Positions 1 to 9,187 of a stretch of 64,000 nt of DNA are shown here, in pieces; position 1 is the stretch's first letter; the number at the start of each line of letters is the position of its first letter. The notes under the pieces were generated by a model. The model did no database searches, was not told the DNA's origin, and worked only from the letters and a program-made list of their open reading frames with translations. Where the stretch lies: positions 124,001 to 188,000 of the forward strand of contig NZ_WMBB01000009.1 in the NCBI RefSeq assembly GCF_009708175.1, in the 5' to 3' direction. The translations under genes and the position numbers were made by a program. This stretch comes from Nocardia aurantiaca. GTDB taxonomy: Bacteria > Actinomycetota > Actinomycetes > Mycobacteriales > Mycobacteriaceae.

Positions 1-2
1 TG

Positions 3-80
3 GAACATATCCTGACCAAACTGGGGTTCATCTCGCGCGCACAGATTGCGGCATGGGCCGCCGAGCAGCCTGAACTCTGA
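3..80 (+). CDS. LuxR/NarL-family regulator, C-terminal end only (partial)
   Basis: The first bases encode the last 25 residues of a protein (EHILTKLGFISRAQIAAWA...) ending at TGA 78-80. The pattern H-I-x-x-K-L-G followed by a short helix ending A-x-W is the end of the LuxR-type DNA-binding helix-turn-helix as found in large LuxR regulators. The rest of the gene lies outside the window, so the sensor type is unknown. The next gene runs towards it from the opposite strand. Confidence 0.7.
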   Translation, partial: EHILTKLGFISRAQIAAWAAEQPEL

Positions 81-214
81 ACTGTGTCATCGATTCGCCA
101 CGCCGACATCAGCTCGCCTCAACCCATACCGATCAGCCGCAAGAGCCTTACCTCCGTCTGACGCCCAGCGCATCGCCGGCATCTGCGCTCAGTCGCCGAT
201 CCGGGTCGTAGATA

Positions 215-1000
215 TCACGCATACCCGACAACTCCGTCGGCTGACAGTGTTGTGGAGTTTGCCCGCCATGCCTCGCTCAACGACTGCTTCAGCTGACGCT
301 TGAGCCCGCGAACCATAGCGGTATCGGTCCGTCTGAGGTTCAATGCGTCATCGACGACCCGGAGGAACCGCCGACGGCTCATACCGAAGGTCACGAGTAA
401 CTCGGCTGCGGTGGCACCGCCGAACGGCGCCCACCGAACGGCAAAGCCGAGAACGGACTTCGTGCTCGGATCGAGGCAATGTGCTCGCTCGAGCAGATCA
501 CAGTTGTGCAGAGCGTCTCGAATCCAGGAAGTGTCGTAGAGACGGCCGGCCTCCGGCCTCGGTAGTCGTCGCGCCTGGTCGAAAGCGGTCGTGGGTTGCG
601 AACCAGCCCCCGTCGCAGCCGATGTGGCGCAGACCGTGAACACCGGAAAGCTGTCCGTTCGAGGTCGCGGCTGAAATCGGACGCGAACAGGTCCATCCGC
701 TACCGGCGGAACGTCGCCCTCGATCGTCGTGTACATCCATGGACCTTCGTCCAATTCAACGATGGCGATGGTGGACGGAACCACGTCGGTGGATCCTCTA
801 TCCATTGCCCGGTACACCAGCCTCCACGAGACGATGGAACCGAAACCGGACGAGTCGGCCCACTCGAAATCCTCCGACCGACATGACGAACACGTCGCGA
901 TGAACGGCGCGTGCAATGTTCGGCAAACCACACAGCGCCGCAGCGTCAATGCCTCATCACCTGTGGAATTTCGACTTACGAATCGTTGGAGCTCATTCAT
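215..1000 (-). CDS. Zn-ribbon/OB-fold (DUF35-type) protein with DUF3263-like C-terminal domain
   Basis: 261 residues, role unknown. The N-terminal third has a rubredoxin-like zinc ribbon (C-x-x-C at residues 22-26, C-x-x-C at 37-40), followed by an OB-fold with the typical series SGFGSIVSW, IAIVELDEGPW and VRVRF. This is the DUF35 architecture (ChsH2 C-terminal, acyl-CoA-associated) that binds acyl-CoA or partners thiolase-like proteins. Unusually, residues about 165-215 form a second module (LLERAHCLD... VLGFAVRW... FGMSRRRFLRVVDDAL) resembling the small DUF3263 proteins of actinobacteria (helix, FE/AxxW, then a helix-turn-helix-like LF-x-x-S-x-x-R-[YF]). The ATG at 1000 has AGAGGTAG upstream. 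No thiolase or acyl-CoA gene is adjacent, so the usual partner is missing. Domain assignments are inferences from motifs. Confidence 0.75.
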   Translation of the reverse strand: MNELQRFVSRNSTGDEALTLRRCVVCRTLHAPFIATCSSCRSEDFEWADSSGFGSIVSWRLVYRAMDRGSTDVVPSTIAIVELDEGPWMYTTIEGDVPPVADGPVRVRFQPRPRTDSFPVFTVCATSAATGAGSQPTTAFDQARRLPRPEAGRLYDTSWIRDALHNCDLLERAHCLDPSTKSVLGFAVRWAPFGGATAAELLVTFGMSRRRFLRVVDDALNLRRTDTAMVRGLKRQLKQSLSEAWRANSTTLSADGVVGYA

Positions 1001-1347
1001 GGCTACCTCTGGGCAACATGTTCCATACGGTTGGTTCCAGACTCACCCTCGCGCCGCGAAATCACGACGGTAGAACGACCCGTGCGATACCTATTTCTTG
1101 GTACACCGCCGCTACCTATTTCCGGATGCACCGCACTGCTCTGCGGATTCACCGGGCTGCCGGCCGCGCCCGATATCGGGACAGAGCAGCTGCGTCGACT
1201 GCGACGAGGGTACGGCAGCAGATGGCCTCCGCCAGAGCCCGAACCGCTCGATACCGCACGGTAGCCGCCGGCGAATCCGTCGGGGACTCGGAGTTGGGCA
1301 GTCGTTGGGTCAGACCCGGGCGGAGGCGTTCACCCCCATCCTCTCTG
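1001..1347. other. Intergenic region with a 10-bp direct repeat; no gene seen
   Basis: This 347-base spacer lies upstream of the DUF35-type gene and downstream of nadE; both are on the minus strand. No reading frame in it looks coding. It holds the direct repeat TACCTATTTC at 1088-1097 and 1113-1122, exactly 25 bases apart. The repeat may be a regulatory site for the DUF35-type gene about 90 bases downstream. Confidence 0.4.
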
Positions 1348-3405
<2,058 letters not shown>

Positions 3406-3495
3406 CGACCCCTTTGCGTCCGGCCGAGGTGATCATGGTCTCCGCCCGCAATCTACCCATGCCGGGCACGCGGCGGGGGCCAGGCCACGCCACAC

Positions 3496-4389
3496 TCACT
3501 CGCGGGCGGACTGCTCCCGCAGGCGGGCAAGGGTTTTCGACAGGATGCGGGACACGTGCATCTGGGAGATGCCCATCTGCTGGGCGATCTGGGTCTGGGT
3601 CATGGATTCGAAGAACCGCATGGTCAGGATTCGGCGTTCGCGTTCGGGCAGCCCCGCCAGCAGCGGGCGGATGGCCACATACTCCTCGACCCGGTCGAAT
3701 TGCGATTCCTCCTCGCCCAGGGTGTCGAGCAGGGAGGCCTCGGTATCGCGGCCGACGGAAACGGCGTCGATGCTGCTGGGCTGGTAGGCGTTTCCGGCGA
3801 TGACCGCCTGGGTGACCTCATCGGCGTCGATGTCGAGTGCGGCGGCGATCTCCTTGGCGGTGGGGGAGCGGCCCAGCTGCTGGGAGAGCGCGTCGATGGC
3901 CGAGCCGATGCGCAGGTGGGTTTCCTTGACGCGCCGGGGAACCCGCATGGCCCAGGTATTGTCGCGGAAGTAGCGGCGGACCTCGCCCATGATGGTGGGC
4001 ACCGCGAAGGACAGGAAGTTGGAGCCGCGGGAGATGTCGAAGCGGTCCACCGCATGGACGAGGCCGACCCGTGCGACCTGGGTGAGGTCGTCGAAAGGCT
4101 CACCGCGGCCGCTGAATTTGCGGGCGATGTGGTCGGCCAAGGGAATACAGCGATTGATCAGCTCGGTGCGCAGCGCGGCGCGGCGCGCGGATTCCGGTGC
4201 GGCGGCGGCCAGTTCCTCGAACAGCGTGGTGACGTCGTCGTAGCCGGAGACGCTGCGCGCGACCTCCTCAGCCTCCTCGGCGTCGGCGCCGTCCTCCGTG
4301 TCGGTCTCTTCCGGTTCCCTCTCCTCGCGCGGATCCTCGGGCTCGGGTCCGTCGATGGATGTGGCGAACACGTTGTCTCCGTCGGTCAC
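3496..4389 (-). CDS. sigF: RNA polymerase sigma factor SigF (SigB/SigF/SigG family)
   Basis: 297 residues from the GTG at 4389. An acidic N-terminal extension (residues about 14-45, rich in E and D) precedes sigma region 2 (LADHIARKFSGRGEPFDDL, then VGLVHAVDRFD, YFRDNTWAMRVPRR), region 3 and region 4 (LPERERRILTMRFFESMTQTQIAQQMGISQMHVSRIL). The region 4 helix-turn-helix and the missing region 1 place it in the stress/sporulation SigF group. The start codon shares one base with the stop of the upstream anti-sigma gene (TAGTG), so the two are translationally coupled. This is the usfX-sigF order of mycobacteria. It directs RNA polymerase to general-stress promoters of the GTTT-N15-17-GGGTA type. 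A candidate promoter of that type lies in front of the operon. Confidence 0.93.
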   Translation of the reverse strand: MTDGDNVFATSIDGPEPEDPREEREPEETDTEDGADAEEAEEVARSVSGYDDVTTLFEELAAAAPESARRAALRTELINRCIPLADHIARKFSGRGEPFDDLTQVARVGLVHAVDRFDISRGSNFLSFAVPTIMGEVRRYFRDNTWAMRVPRRVKETHLRIGSAIDALSQQLGRSPTAKEIAAALDIDADEVTQAVIAGNAYQPSSIDAVSVGRDTEASLLDTLGEEESQFDRVEEYVAIRPLLAGLPERERRILTMRFFESMTQTQIAQQMGISQMHVSRILSKTLARLREQSARE

Positions 4390-4811
4390 TACGCCTTCCC
4401 CCGGACCCGCCGGAACTCCACTGCCGTCGGGTATCCGGAGATCGCCGGATCGAAGGGCTCCTGGGTGGCGGTGACCTCGTCGGACAGGGTCCGCAGCACA
4501 TGCCAGCCGAAGCTGCGCTGATCCGGTAGTCCCGCGGCGGCGGCGATGCCGCTCACCCGGACGATCAAATCGGACTCCCCGACGGTGAACAGGCACTGCA
4601 GCGTGGTATCCGGGGCGGCCAACGCGATCAGCGTGGAGGCGGCCTCGTCGACGGCGAGCCGGATGTCGGCCACTTCGTCGAGGGTGAAATCACTGAGCAG
4701 CACCAGGGTTTCGGCGAGTCCGCGCACGATGGGCAACTGGGATACGGAAGCGGCGACACCGATCTCGACCGGTGTCCCGCGCAACCCTTGTTCCGCCGAA
4801 ATGTTGATCAC
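4389..4811 (-). CDS. Anti-sigma F factor, UsfX/RsbW-like
   Basis: About 140 residues with the GHKL-type fold of RsbW anti-sigma kinases. It binds SigF in the cytoplasm and keeps it inactive. The segment IRLAVDEAASTLIALAAPDTTL lines up with the N-box region of mycobacterial UsfX (LRLAVDEVCTRLIRSALPDATL), and SFGWHVLRTLSDEV matches its C-terminal part. As in UsfX, the Asn that binds Mg-ATP in RsbW (EACTN) is missing: the motif here is DEAAST. Kinase activity is therefore doubtful. I favour GTG 4811 because a SigF-like promoter ends just before it; ATG 4829 and TTG 4844 are in-frame alternatives. The gene overlaps sigF by one base. No anti-anti-sigma gene is in the window. Confidence 0.85.
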   Translation of the reverse strand: MINISAEQGLRGTPVEIGVAASVSQLPIVRGLAETLVLLSDFTLDEVADIRLAVDEAASTLIALAAPDTTLQCLFTVGESDLIVRVSGIAAAAGLPDQRSFGWHVLRTLSDEVTATQEPFDPAISGYPTAVEFRRVRGKA

Positions 4812-4822
4812 CCTGTAGAGGC

Positions 4823-4846
4823 TACCCATTCCGGTACGCGGCAATC
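4823..4846 (-). promoter_or_regulatory. Candidate SigF-type promoter of the anti-sigma/sigF operon
   Basis: Read on the minus strand, GATT (4846-4843), 15 bases and GGGTA (4827-4823) match the mycobacterial SigF promoter pattern GNTT-N15-17-GGGTA. It lies 11 bases before the GTG at 4811. This would make the operon autoregulated, as in Mycobacterium. It is an inference from a short motif. Confidence 0.45.
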
Positions 4847-4893
4847 AGCCATTCACGGTTCACGCTGACGCCGGGACCACGGGTGGCTCCCGA

Positions 4894-4899
4894 TAGACT
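4894..4899 (+). promoter_or_regulatory. -10 element of a leaderless rpe promoter
   Basis: TAGACT fits the actinobacterial TANNNT -10 and is followed by exactly 7 bases before GTG 4907. Transcription should start at or next to that codon. This selects 4907 over GTG 4883 and ATG 4946. Confidence 0.55.
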
Positions 4900-4906
4900 T
4901 CCGCCC

Positions 4907-5611
4907 GTGTGCACCTCTTTCTCCCCCTTTCAGCGGCCCGCGCCGATGATCGCCCCGTCCATCCTGTCCGCCGATTTCGCGAACCTCGCGGCCGAGCTGC
5001 AAGCGATCGAGGGCGCCGACTGGGTGCACGTCGATGTGATGGACAACCACTTCGTGCCCAACCTCACGCTGGGCCCGCCGGTGGTGCAGAGCCTGCTGAA
5101 GGTGACCGACATTCCGATGGACTGCCACCTCATGATCGAGAACCCGGAGCGCTGGGCCCCGGGGTACGCGGAGGCAGGCGCCTACAACGTCACCTTCCAC
5201 GCCGAGGCCACCGACAACCCCATCGCCGTGGCTCGCGACATTCGCGCCGCGGGCGCCAAGGCCGGGCTTTCGGTCAAGCCGAACACCCCGATCGAGCCCT
5301 ACCTCGACATCCTGCGCGAATTCGACACCCTGCTGGTGATGAGCGTCGAACCCGGTTTCGGCGGGCAGTCTTTCATCGCGCACGTGCTCGACAAGGCCCG
5401 TCAGGTGCGCCGCCTCGTCGACGCCGGTGAGCTGCGCCTGGTGGTGGAGATCGACGGCGGCATCAATATGGACACCATCGAGCAGGCCGCCGAGGCCGGC
5501 ATCGACTGCTTCGTCGCGGGTTCCGCGGTGTACGGCACGCCGGACCCGGCTGCGACCGTGGAAGCCTTGCGGCAGAAGGTGATCGCGGTCGGGGCGGCGT
5601 CCGCCCAGTAA
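4907..5611 (+). CDS. rpe: Ribulose-phosphate 3-epimerase
   Basis: 234 residues. It interconverts D-ribulose 5-phosphate and D-xylulose 5-phosphate in the pentose phosphate pathway. The TIM-barrel motifs are all present: IAPSILSADF near the start, VDVMDNHFVPNLTLG (metal-binding His and Asp), MDCHLMIENPE, FHAEA, MSVEPGFGGQSF and the phosphate-binding VEIDGGIN followed by FVAGSAVYG. GTG 4907 is chosen because a -10 hexamer ends 7 bases before it, giving a short extension before the conserved IAPSIL; GTG 4883 and ATG 4946 are also in frame. The stop is only 5 bases from the stop of the convergent hypothetical gene, and no terminator hairpin separates them. The gene is transcribed away from the sigF operon. 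Confidence 0.95.
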   Translation: MCTSFSPFQRPAPMIAPSILSADFANLAAELQAIEGADWVHVDVMDNHFVPNLTLGPPVVQSLLKVTDIPMDCHLMIENPERWAPGYAEAGAYNVTFHAEATDNPIAVARDIRAAGAKAGLSVKPNTPIEPYLDILREFDTLLVMSVEPGFGGQSFIAHVLDKARQVRRLVDAGELRLVVEIDGGINMDTIEQAAEAGIDCFVAGSAVYGTPDPAATVEALRQKVIAVGAASAQ

Positions 5612-5616
5612 CCCGG

Positions 5617-6063
5617 TCAGCGCCGCAGCAGCGCCTCGATCACCGATTCCAGCGGCGGCACGGTGTCGATGGTCTCGGGGGAGTGGATCCAGATGCGGTA
5701 TCCCGTCCGCTCGTCGTCGGCGGACGGGAGCACGACCTGTGCTCCCGGGCACGCGACGGTGGCGTAGAGCCGGAACAGCGCGGCGGCCACCGATTTGGTC
5801 AGGGACTCCGGTCTGGCGGGTCCGGTGATGAAGGTCCACCGCCGTGCCCGGGGATGGTGCACCACCGGCCCGGCCAGATCGGCCTGTGCCAGCTGCTGCT
5901 GGACGCGTTCGCCGAGGTCGGCGGGCATGGTGATGGCTCCGTAACGATTGCCTATATCGAGCAGGATGTGCCGTGACGTCGGATCGATCGATGCCGGCAG
6001 GTGAAATTCGCGTCGATACTGCATGCAGCGAACTTCGAGCGTCGAATCGAGAAGCGTGGTCAC
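5617..6063 (-). CDS. Hypothetical protein
   Basis: About 148 residues if started at GTG 6063, which has a G-rich stretch (TTGGGGGTGC) upstream; ATG 6024 is another choice. I do not recognise a family with certainty. The middle (NRYGAITMPADLGERVQQQLAQ... GPVVHHPRARRWTFITGP) and the end (VVLPSADDERTGYRIWIHSP... PLESVIEALLR) resemble short regulatory or accessory proteins found in many copies in Nocardia and Streptomyces. In those, a GPVL/VV-x-HP...RW-x-F-[LI] segment recurs. There is no signal peptide or membrane segment. It ends back-to-back with rpe, with 5 bases between the stops. Confidence 0.7.
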   Translation of the reverse strand: MTTLLDSTLEVRCMQYRREFHLPASIDPTSRHILLDIGNRYGAITMPADLGERVQQQLAQADLAGPVVHHPRARRWTFITGPARPESLTKSVAAALFRLYATVACPGAQVVLPSADDERTGYRIWIHSPETIDTVPPLESVIEALLRR

Positions 6064-6607
6064 GCTGCACCCCCAACTGTGCCGATTGTGTTGTCTGCCA
6101 CCTGGATCCGACCCGCGTGGGTCCAACTGTCGTTCGATTCGGCTTGCTCGCGATGACGTCACCGGCCCGGATCGGCCGGGGACGCGTTGACCATTCTGCG
6201 TTGAAGCTCGCGGAGACGTTGAGCTGCCGTAATCAACTGCATAACAATCTTGCGACCGTTTTCGCCGCTGCGCAAGATTCCGGTGTAAGCGAGTTGCGAA
6301 TTGGGTATCAAGCAGTGTTCAGCCTGGTCAGGCCATCCATTGAACCGGTAGAGACCATTGAACCGGTAGAGACCGGAATTCCAATCATCGATCTCGAGTG
6401 GTGCGGACAATTTAGCGATCGCGAGTTGGCTTACGTCCGATTTCGTCCACCCACCGGTATCGAACGCCCCACTGAACGAGGCCGCATGTCGCCTACGACC
6501 CAGCGTCGTTAGGCTGAGGGAGACGGCCGTTCGCGCGGGGAATACCGCGTACCGCACCGGCTGTTGGCTCGAGCGGAGCACGCACAGGTGATCAGGGAGA
6601 GGTACGC
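6064..6607. other. Lower-GC spacer before ribE with an 18-bp tandem duplication
   Basis: This 544-base region is clearly lower in GC than its neighbours. It contains the perfect tandem duplication ATTGAACCGGTAGAGACC at 6339-6356 and 6357-6374. A minus-strand frame (6159-6581) stays open and would carry the repeat as GLYRFN-GLYRFN, but it has no family resemblance and weak codon bias. I therefore do not call it a gene. No FMN riboswitch consensus is present before ribE. Confidence 0.5.
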
Positions 6608-7234
6608 ATGTTCACAGGCATCGTCGAGGAGCTGGGCGAGATCGTCGCCACCGAGCAGCTGGACGATTCGGCGCGGCTGACCATTCGCGGCCCCCTGGTG
6701 ACCTCCGATGCCGGACACGGCGATTCGATCGCGGTCAACGGCGTCTGCCTCACCGTGGTGGACCGGACGATCGAGGGCGACACCTTCACCGTGGACGTCA
6801 TGGCCGAGACCCTGGACCGCTCCAGCATCGGCGCGTTGGCCGTCGGTTCCCGGGTGAACCTCGAGCGCGCCGCGGCGGTGAACAGCCGCCTGGGCGGGCA
6901 CATCGTGCAGGGCCACGTCGACGGCACCGGCACCATCGTCTCCCGCACCCCTCACGAGAACTGGGAGGTCGTGCGAATCTCCCTGCCCGACAGCATCGCT
7001 CGCTATGTCGTGGAGAAGGGCTCCATCACCGTGGACGGCATCTCACTGACCGTCTCCGGCATAGGCGTCGCCGAGGACGCCTTCGCCGACGGCGCCAAGG
7101 ACTGGTTCGAGGTTTCCCTCATTCCCACAACCCGCGAACTCACCACATTGGGCACTGCCCCGGTCGGCACCACCGTCAATCTCGAGGCCGACATCATCGC
7201 CAAGTACGTCGAGCGGCTCGTACAGCGTGGCTGA
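6608..7234 (+). CDS. ribE: Riboflavin synthase, alpha subunit
   Basis: 208 residues; called ribC in some actinobacteria. It converts two 6,7-dimethyl-8-ribityllumazines into riboflavin plus the pyrimidinedione reused by lumazine synthase. Two lumazine-binding barrels are visible: the first starts MFTGIVEELG with the motif NGVCLTV, and the second starts LGGHIVQGHVDGTG with the motif VDGISLTV. ATG 6608 has AGGGAGAGG upstream. It is first in the cluster ribE-ribBA-ribH. A 189-base spacer with strong inverted repeats separates it from ribBA. Confidence 0.96.
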   Translation: MFTGIVEELGEIVATEQLDDSARLTIRGPLVTSDAGHGDSIAVNGVCLTVVDRTIEGDTFTVDVMAETLDRSSIGALAVGSRVNLERAAAVNSRLGGHIVQGHVDGTGTIVSRTPHENWEVVRISLPDSIARYVVEKGSITVDGISLTVSGIGVAEDAFADGAKDWFEVSLIPTTRELTTLGTAPVGTTVNLEADIIAKYVERLVQRG

Positions 7235-7240
7235 CCTGCA

Positions 7241-7345
7241 AGTTCGCGGCCCGTCTCGGTCTGGACCGCGGGTTGACAGACCTCCGCGGTGGAGCGGGGG
7301 AGCGAAGCGGAGGAGGGAAGACCGAGACCTCGCAGGTCGCGAACT
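7241..7345 (+). other. Structured spacer between ribE and ribBA (nested inverted repeats)
   Basis: The outer arms AGTTCGCG (7241-7248) and GTCTCGGTC (7253-7261) are complementary to GACCGAGAC (7320-7328) and CGCGAACT (7338-7345). An inner arm CCTCCGC (7281-7287) pairs with GCGGAGG (7307-7313). ACCTGC (7234-7239) could instead pair with GCAGGT (7333-7338), which would exclude part of the outer stem. A further small hairpin (GCCCTAC...GTGGGGC, about 7378-7395) sits closer to the ribBA start. It could be a leader RNA or a repeat element. It does not match the FMN riboswitch. Confidence 0.45.
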
Positions 7346-7423
7346 CGCGACGCCGGAGGCGGCGCAAATTGGGCACTGCCCTACTGTAGTGGGGCACCTA
7401 ATTCGAGATGGAGCACAACAGAC

Positions 7424-8668
7424 GTGACCAGGTTCGACACCATCGAGCGCGCAGTCGCCGACATCGCCGCCGGTAAAGCGGTCGTCGTCGTCGACGACGA
7501 GGGCCGGGAGAACGAGGGCGACCTCATCTTCGCGGCGGAGAAGGCGACCTCCGAGCTCGTGGCCTTCATGATCCGCTACACCTCCGGTTACATCTGTGTG
7601 CCGCTCACCGGGGAGGACTGCGATCGCCTGGGCCTGCCGCCCATGTACGCGGTCAACCAGGACAAACACGGCACCGCGTACACCGTGTCCGTCGATGCCC
7701 GCGAGGGCATCAGCACCGGTATCTCGGCCGCCGATCGGGCCACCACCATGCGCGTGCTGGCCGACCGCAACGCCAAGTCCGACGACCTGACCCGCCCGGG
7801 TCACGTGGTTCCGTTGCGCGCCAAGGATGGTGGCGTCCTACGTCGGCCCGGCCACACCGAGGCCGCCGTGGATCTGGCCCGGATGGCCGGGCTCAGCCCC
7901 GCCGGCGTCATCTGCGAGATCGTCAGCCAGAAGAACGAGGGCGATATGGCGCGCACCGAAGAGCTGCGCATCTTCGCCGACGAGCACGACCTGGCGCTGA
8001 TCTCCATCGCCGACATGATCGCCTGGCGCCGCCGCAACGAGAAGCACGTCAAACAGGTGGCCGAGGCCAAGCTGCCCACCGAGTTCGGCGACTTCCGGGC
8101 CATCGGCTACGAGAGCGAATACGACGACGCCGAGCACGTGGCCCTGGTCATGGGCGACATCGGCGACGGTCGGGACGTACTCGTGCGCGTGCACTCCGAA
8201 TGCCTCACCGGCGACGCCTTCGGTTCGCTGCGCTGCGACTGCGGTCCGCAGCTCGACGCCGCCATGGAGATGATCGCCCAGCAGGGCCGCGGCGTGCTGC
8301 TGTACATGCGCGGCCATGAGGGCCGCGGCATCGGCCTGCTGCACAAGCTGCAGGCCTACCAGCTGCAGGACGACGGCGCCGACACCGTCGACGCCAACCT
8401 GGACCTGGGCCTGCCCGCCGACGCGCGCGACTACGGCATCGGCGCGCAGATCCTCGTGGATCTGGGCATCACCTCGATGCGGCTGCTCACCAACAATCCC
8501 GACAAGCGCGCCGGGATCGAGGGCTACGGTCTGAGCATCAGCGAGCGGGTGGCGATGCCGGTGCGCGCCAATAAGCACAATCTGCGGTACCTGCGCACCA
8601 AGCGGGATCGGATGGGCCACGACCTGGTCGGCCTGGAAGACTTGGATCTGGGCGAAACCGCGAACTGA
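7424..8668 (+). CDS. ribBA: Bifunctional DHBP synthase / GTP cyclohydrolase II
   Basis: 414 residues. The N-terminal half (RibB) makes 3,4-dihydroxy-2-butanone 4-phosphate from ribulose 5-phosphate. The C-terminal half (RibA) opens GTP to the first riboflavin intermediate. RibB motifs: DDEGRENEGDL at 24-34 (metal/catalytic Glu), then HVVPLRAKDGGVLRRPGHTEAAVDL. RibA motifs: zinc ligands C260, C271 and C273 in CLTGDAFGSLRCDCG, then YMRGHEGRGIGL and YGIGAQIL-DLG. GTG 7424 gives the start VTRFDTIERAVADIAAGKAV, matching the mycobacterial protein; upstream extensions read through the inverted repeats and are rejected. It draws on the same ribulose 5-phosphate pool as rpe. Confidence 0.96.
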   Translation: MTRFDTIERAVADIAAGKAVVVVDDEGRENEGDLIFAAEKATSELVAFMIRYTSGYICVPLTGEDCDRLGLPPMYAVNQDKHGTAYTVSVDAREGISTGISAADRATTMRVLADRNAKSDDLTRPGHVVPLRAKDGGVLRRPGHTEAAVDLARMAGLSPAGVICEIVSQKNEGDMARTEELRIFADEHDLALISIADMIAWRRRNEKHVKQVAEAKLPTEFGDFRAIGYESEYDDAEHVALVMGDIGDGRDVLVRVHSECLTGDAFGSLRCDCGPQLDAAMEMIAQQGRGVLLYMRGHEGRGIGLLHKLQAYQLQDDGADTVDANLDLGLPADARDYGIGAQILVDLGITSMRLLTNNPDKRAGIEGYGLSISERVAMPVRANKHNLRYLRTKRDRMGHDLVGLEDLDLGETAN

Positions 8669-8705
8669 CGCGCGGCACACCGACTACCGAGAGGGCGGAA
8701 CAACG

Positions 8706-9185
8706 ATGAGCGGTACGGGCGTACCGACTTTCGAGCTCGCCGACGCCAATGATCTGAAAGTCGGGATCGTGGCGTCGCGCTGGCACACCACCATCTGCGA
8801 CGCGCTGGTCGCGAACGCGGAGAAGACCGCGCGCGACGCGGGCGTCGCCGATATCACCGTGGTCCGGGTCGCCGGCGCCATGGAGCTGCCGGTCGTGGCG
8901 CAGGCGCTGGCCCGCAGCCACGACGCGGTGGTCGCGCTGGGTGTCGTGATCCGCGGTGAGACACCGCATTTCGATTATGTGTGTGATTCGGTGACCGCCG
9001 GGCTGACCCGGGTGTCGCTGGATGAGAGCACCCCGGTCACCAATGGCGTGCTCACCGTGAACACCGAGCAGCAGGCTCTGGATCGCGCGGGCCTGCCCGG
9101 CTCCACCGAGAACAAGGGTGAGCAGGCCGCGGCCGCCGCCCTCGACGCGGCGCTCACCCTGCGCGAGCTGACCCAGACCGTCTAG
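8706..9185 (+). CDS. ribH: 6,7-dimethyl-8-ribityllumazine synthase
   Basis: 159 residues. It condenses 5-amino-6-ribitylaminouracil with dihydroxybutanone phosphate, the step before riboflavin synthase. Motifs: VGIVASRWHTTICDALV (substrate-binding aromatic), VRVAGAMELPVVAQAL, VALGVVIRGETPHFDYVCDSV (catalytic His in the ETPHFD segment) and NGVLTVNTEQQALDRAG. ATG 8706 is preceded by GAGAGGGCGG. It lies 37 bases after ribBA, so the two are probably cotranscribed. The PH-domain gene follows 2 bases after its stop. Confidence 0.97.
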   Translation: MSGTGVPTFELADANDLKVGIVASRWHTTICDALVANAEKTARDAGVADITVVRVAGAMELPVVAQALARSHDAVVALGVVIRGETPHFDYVCDSVTAGLTRVSLDESTPVTNGVLTVNTEQQALDRAGLPGSTENKGEQAAAAALDAALTLRELTQTV

Positions 9186-9187
9186 CC

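Noticed and set aside
6159..6581. 140-residue minus-strand frame
   Set aside because: No family resemblance, weak codon bias and low GC3; kept only as part of the spacer note.
6400..6607. FMN riboswitch before ribE
   Set aside because: The conserved RFN blocks (AGGGGCGGGG..., ...GACCCGGT...) are absent here and also in the ribE-ribBA spacer.
7289..7423. Longer N-terminus of ribBA
   Set aside because: It would translate through the inverted repeats and add 45 residues not found in RibBA proteins; GTG 7424 matches the family start.
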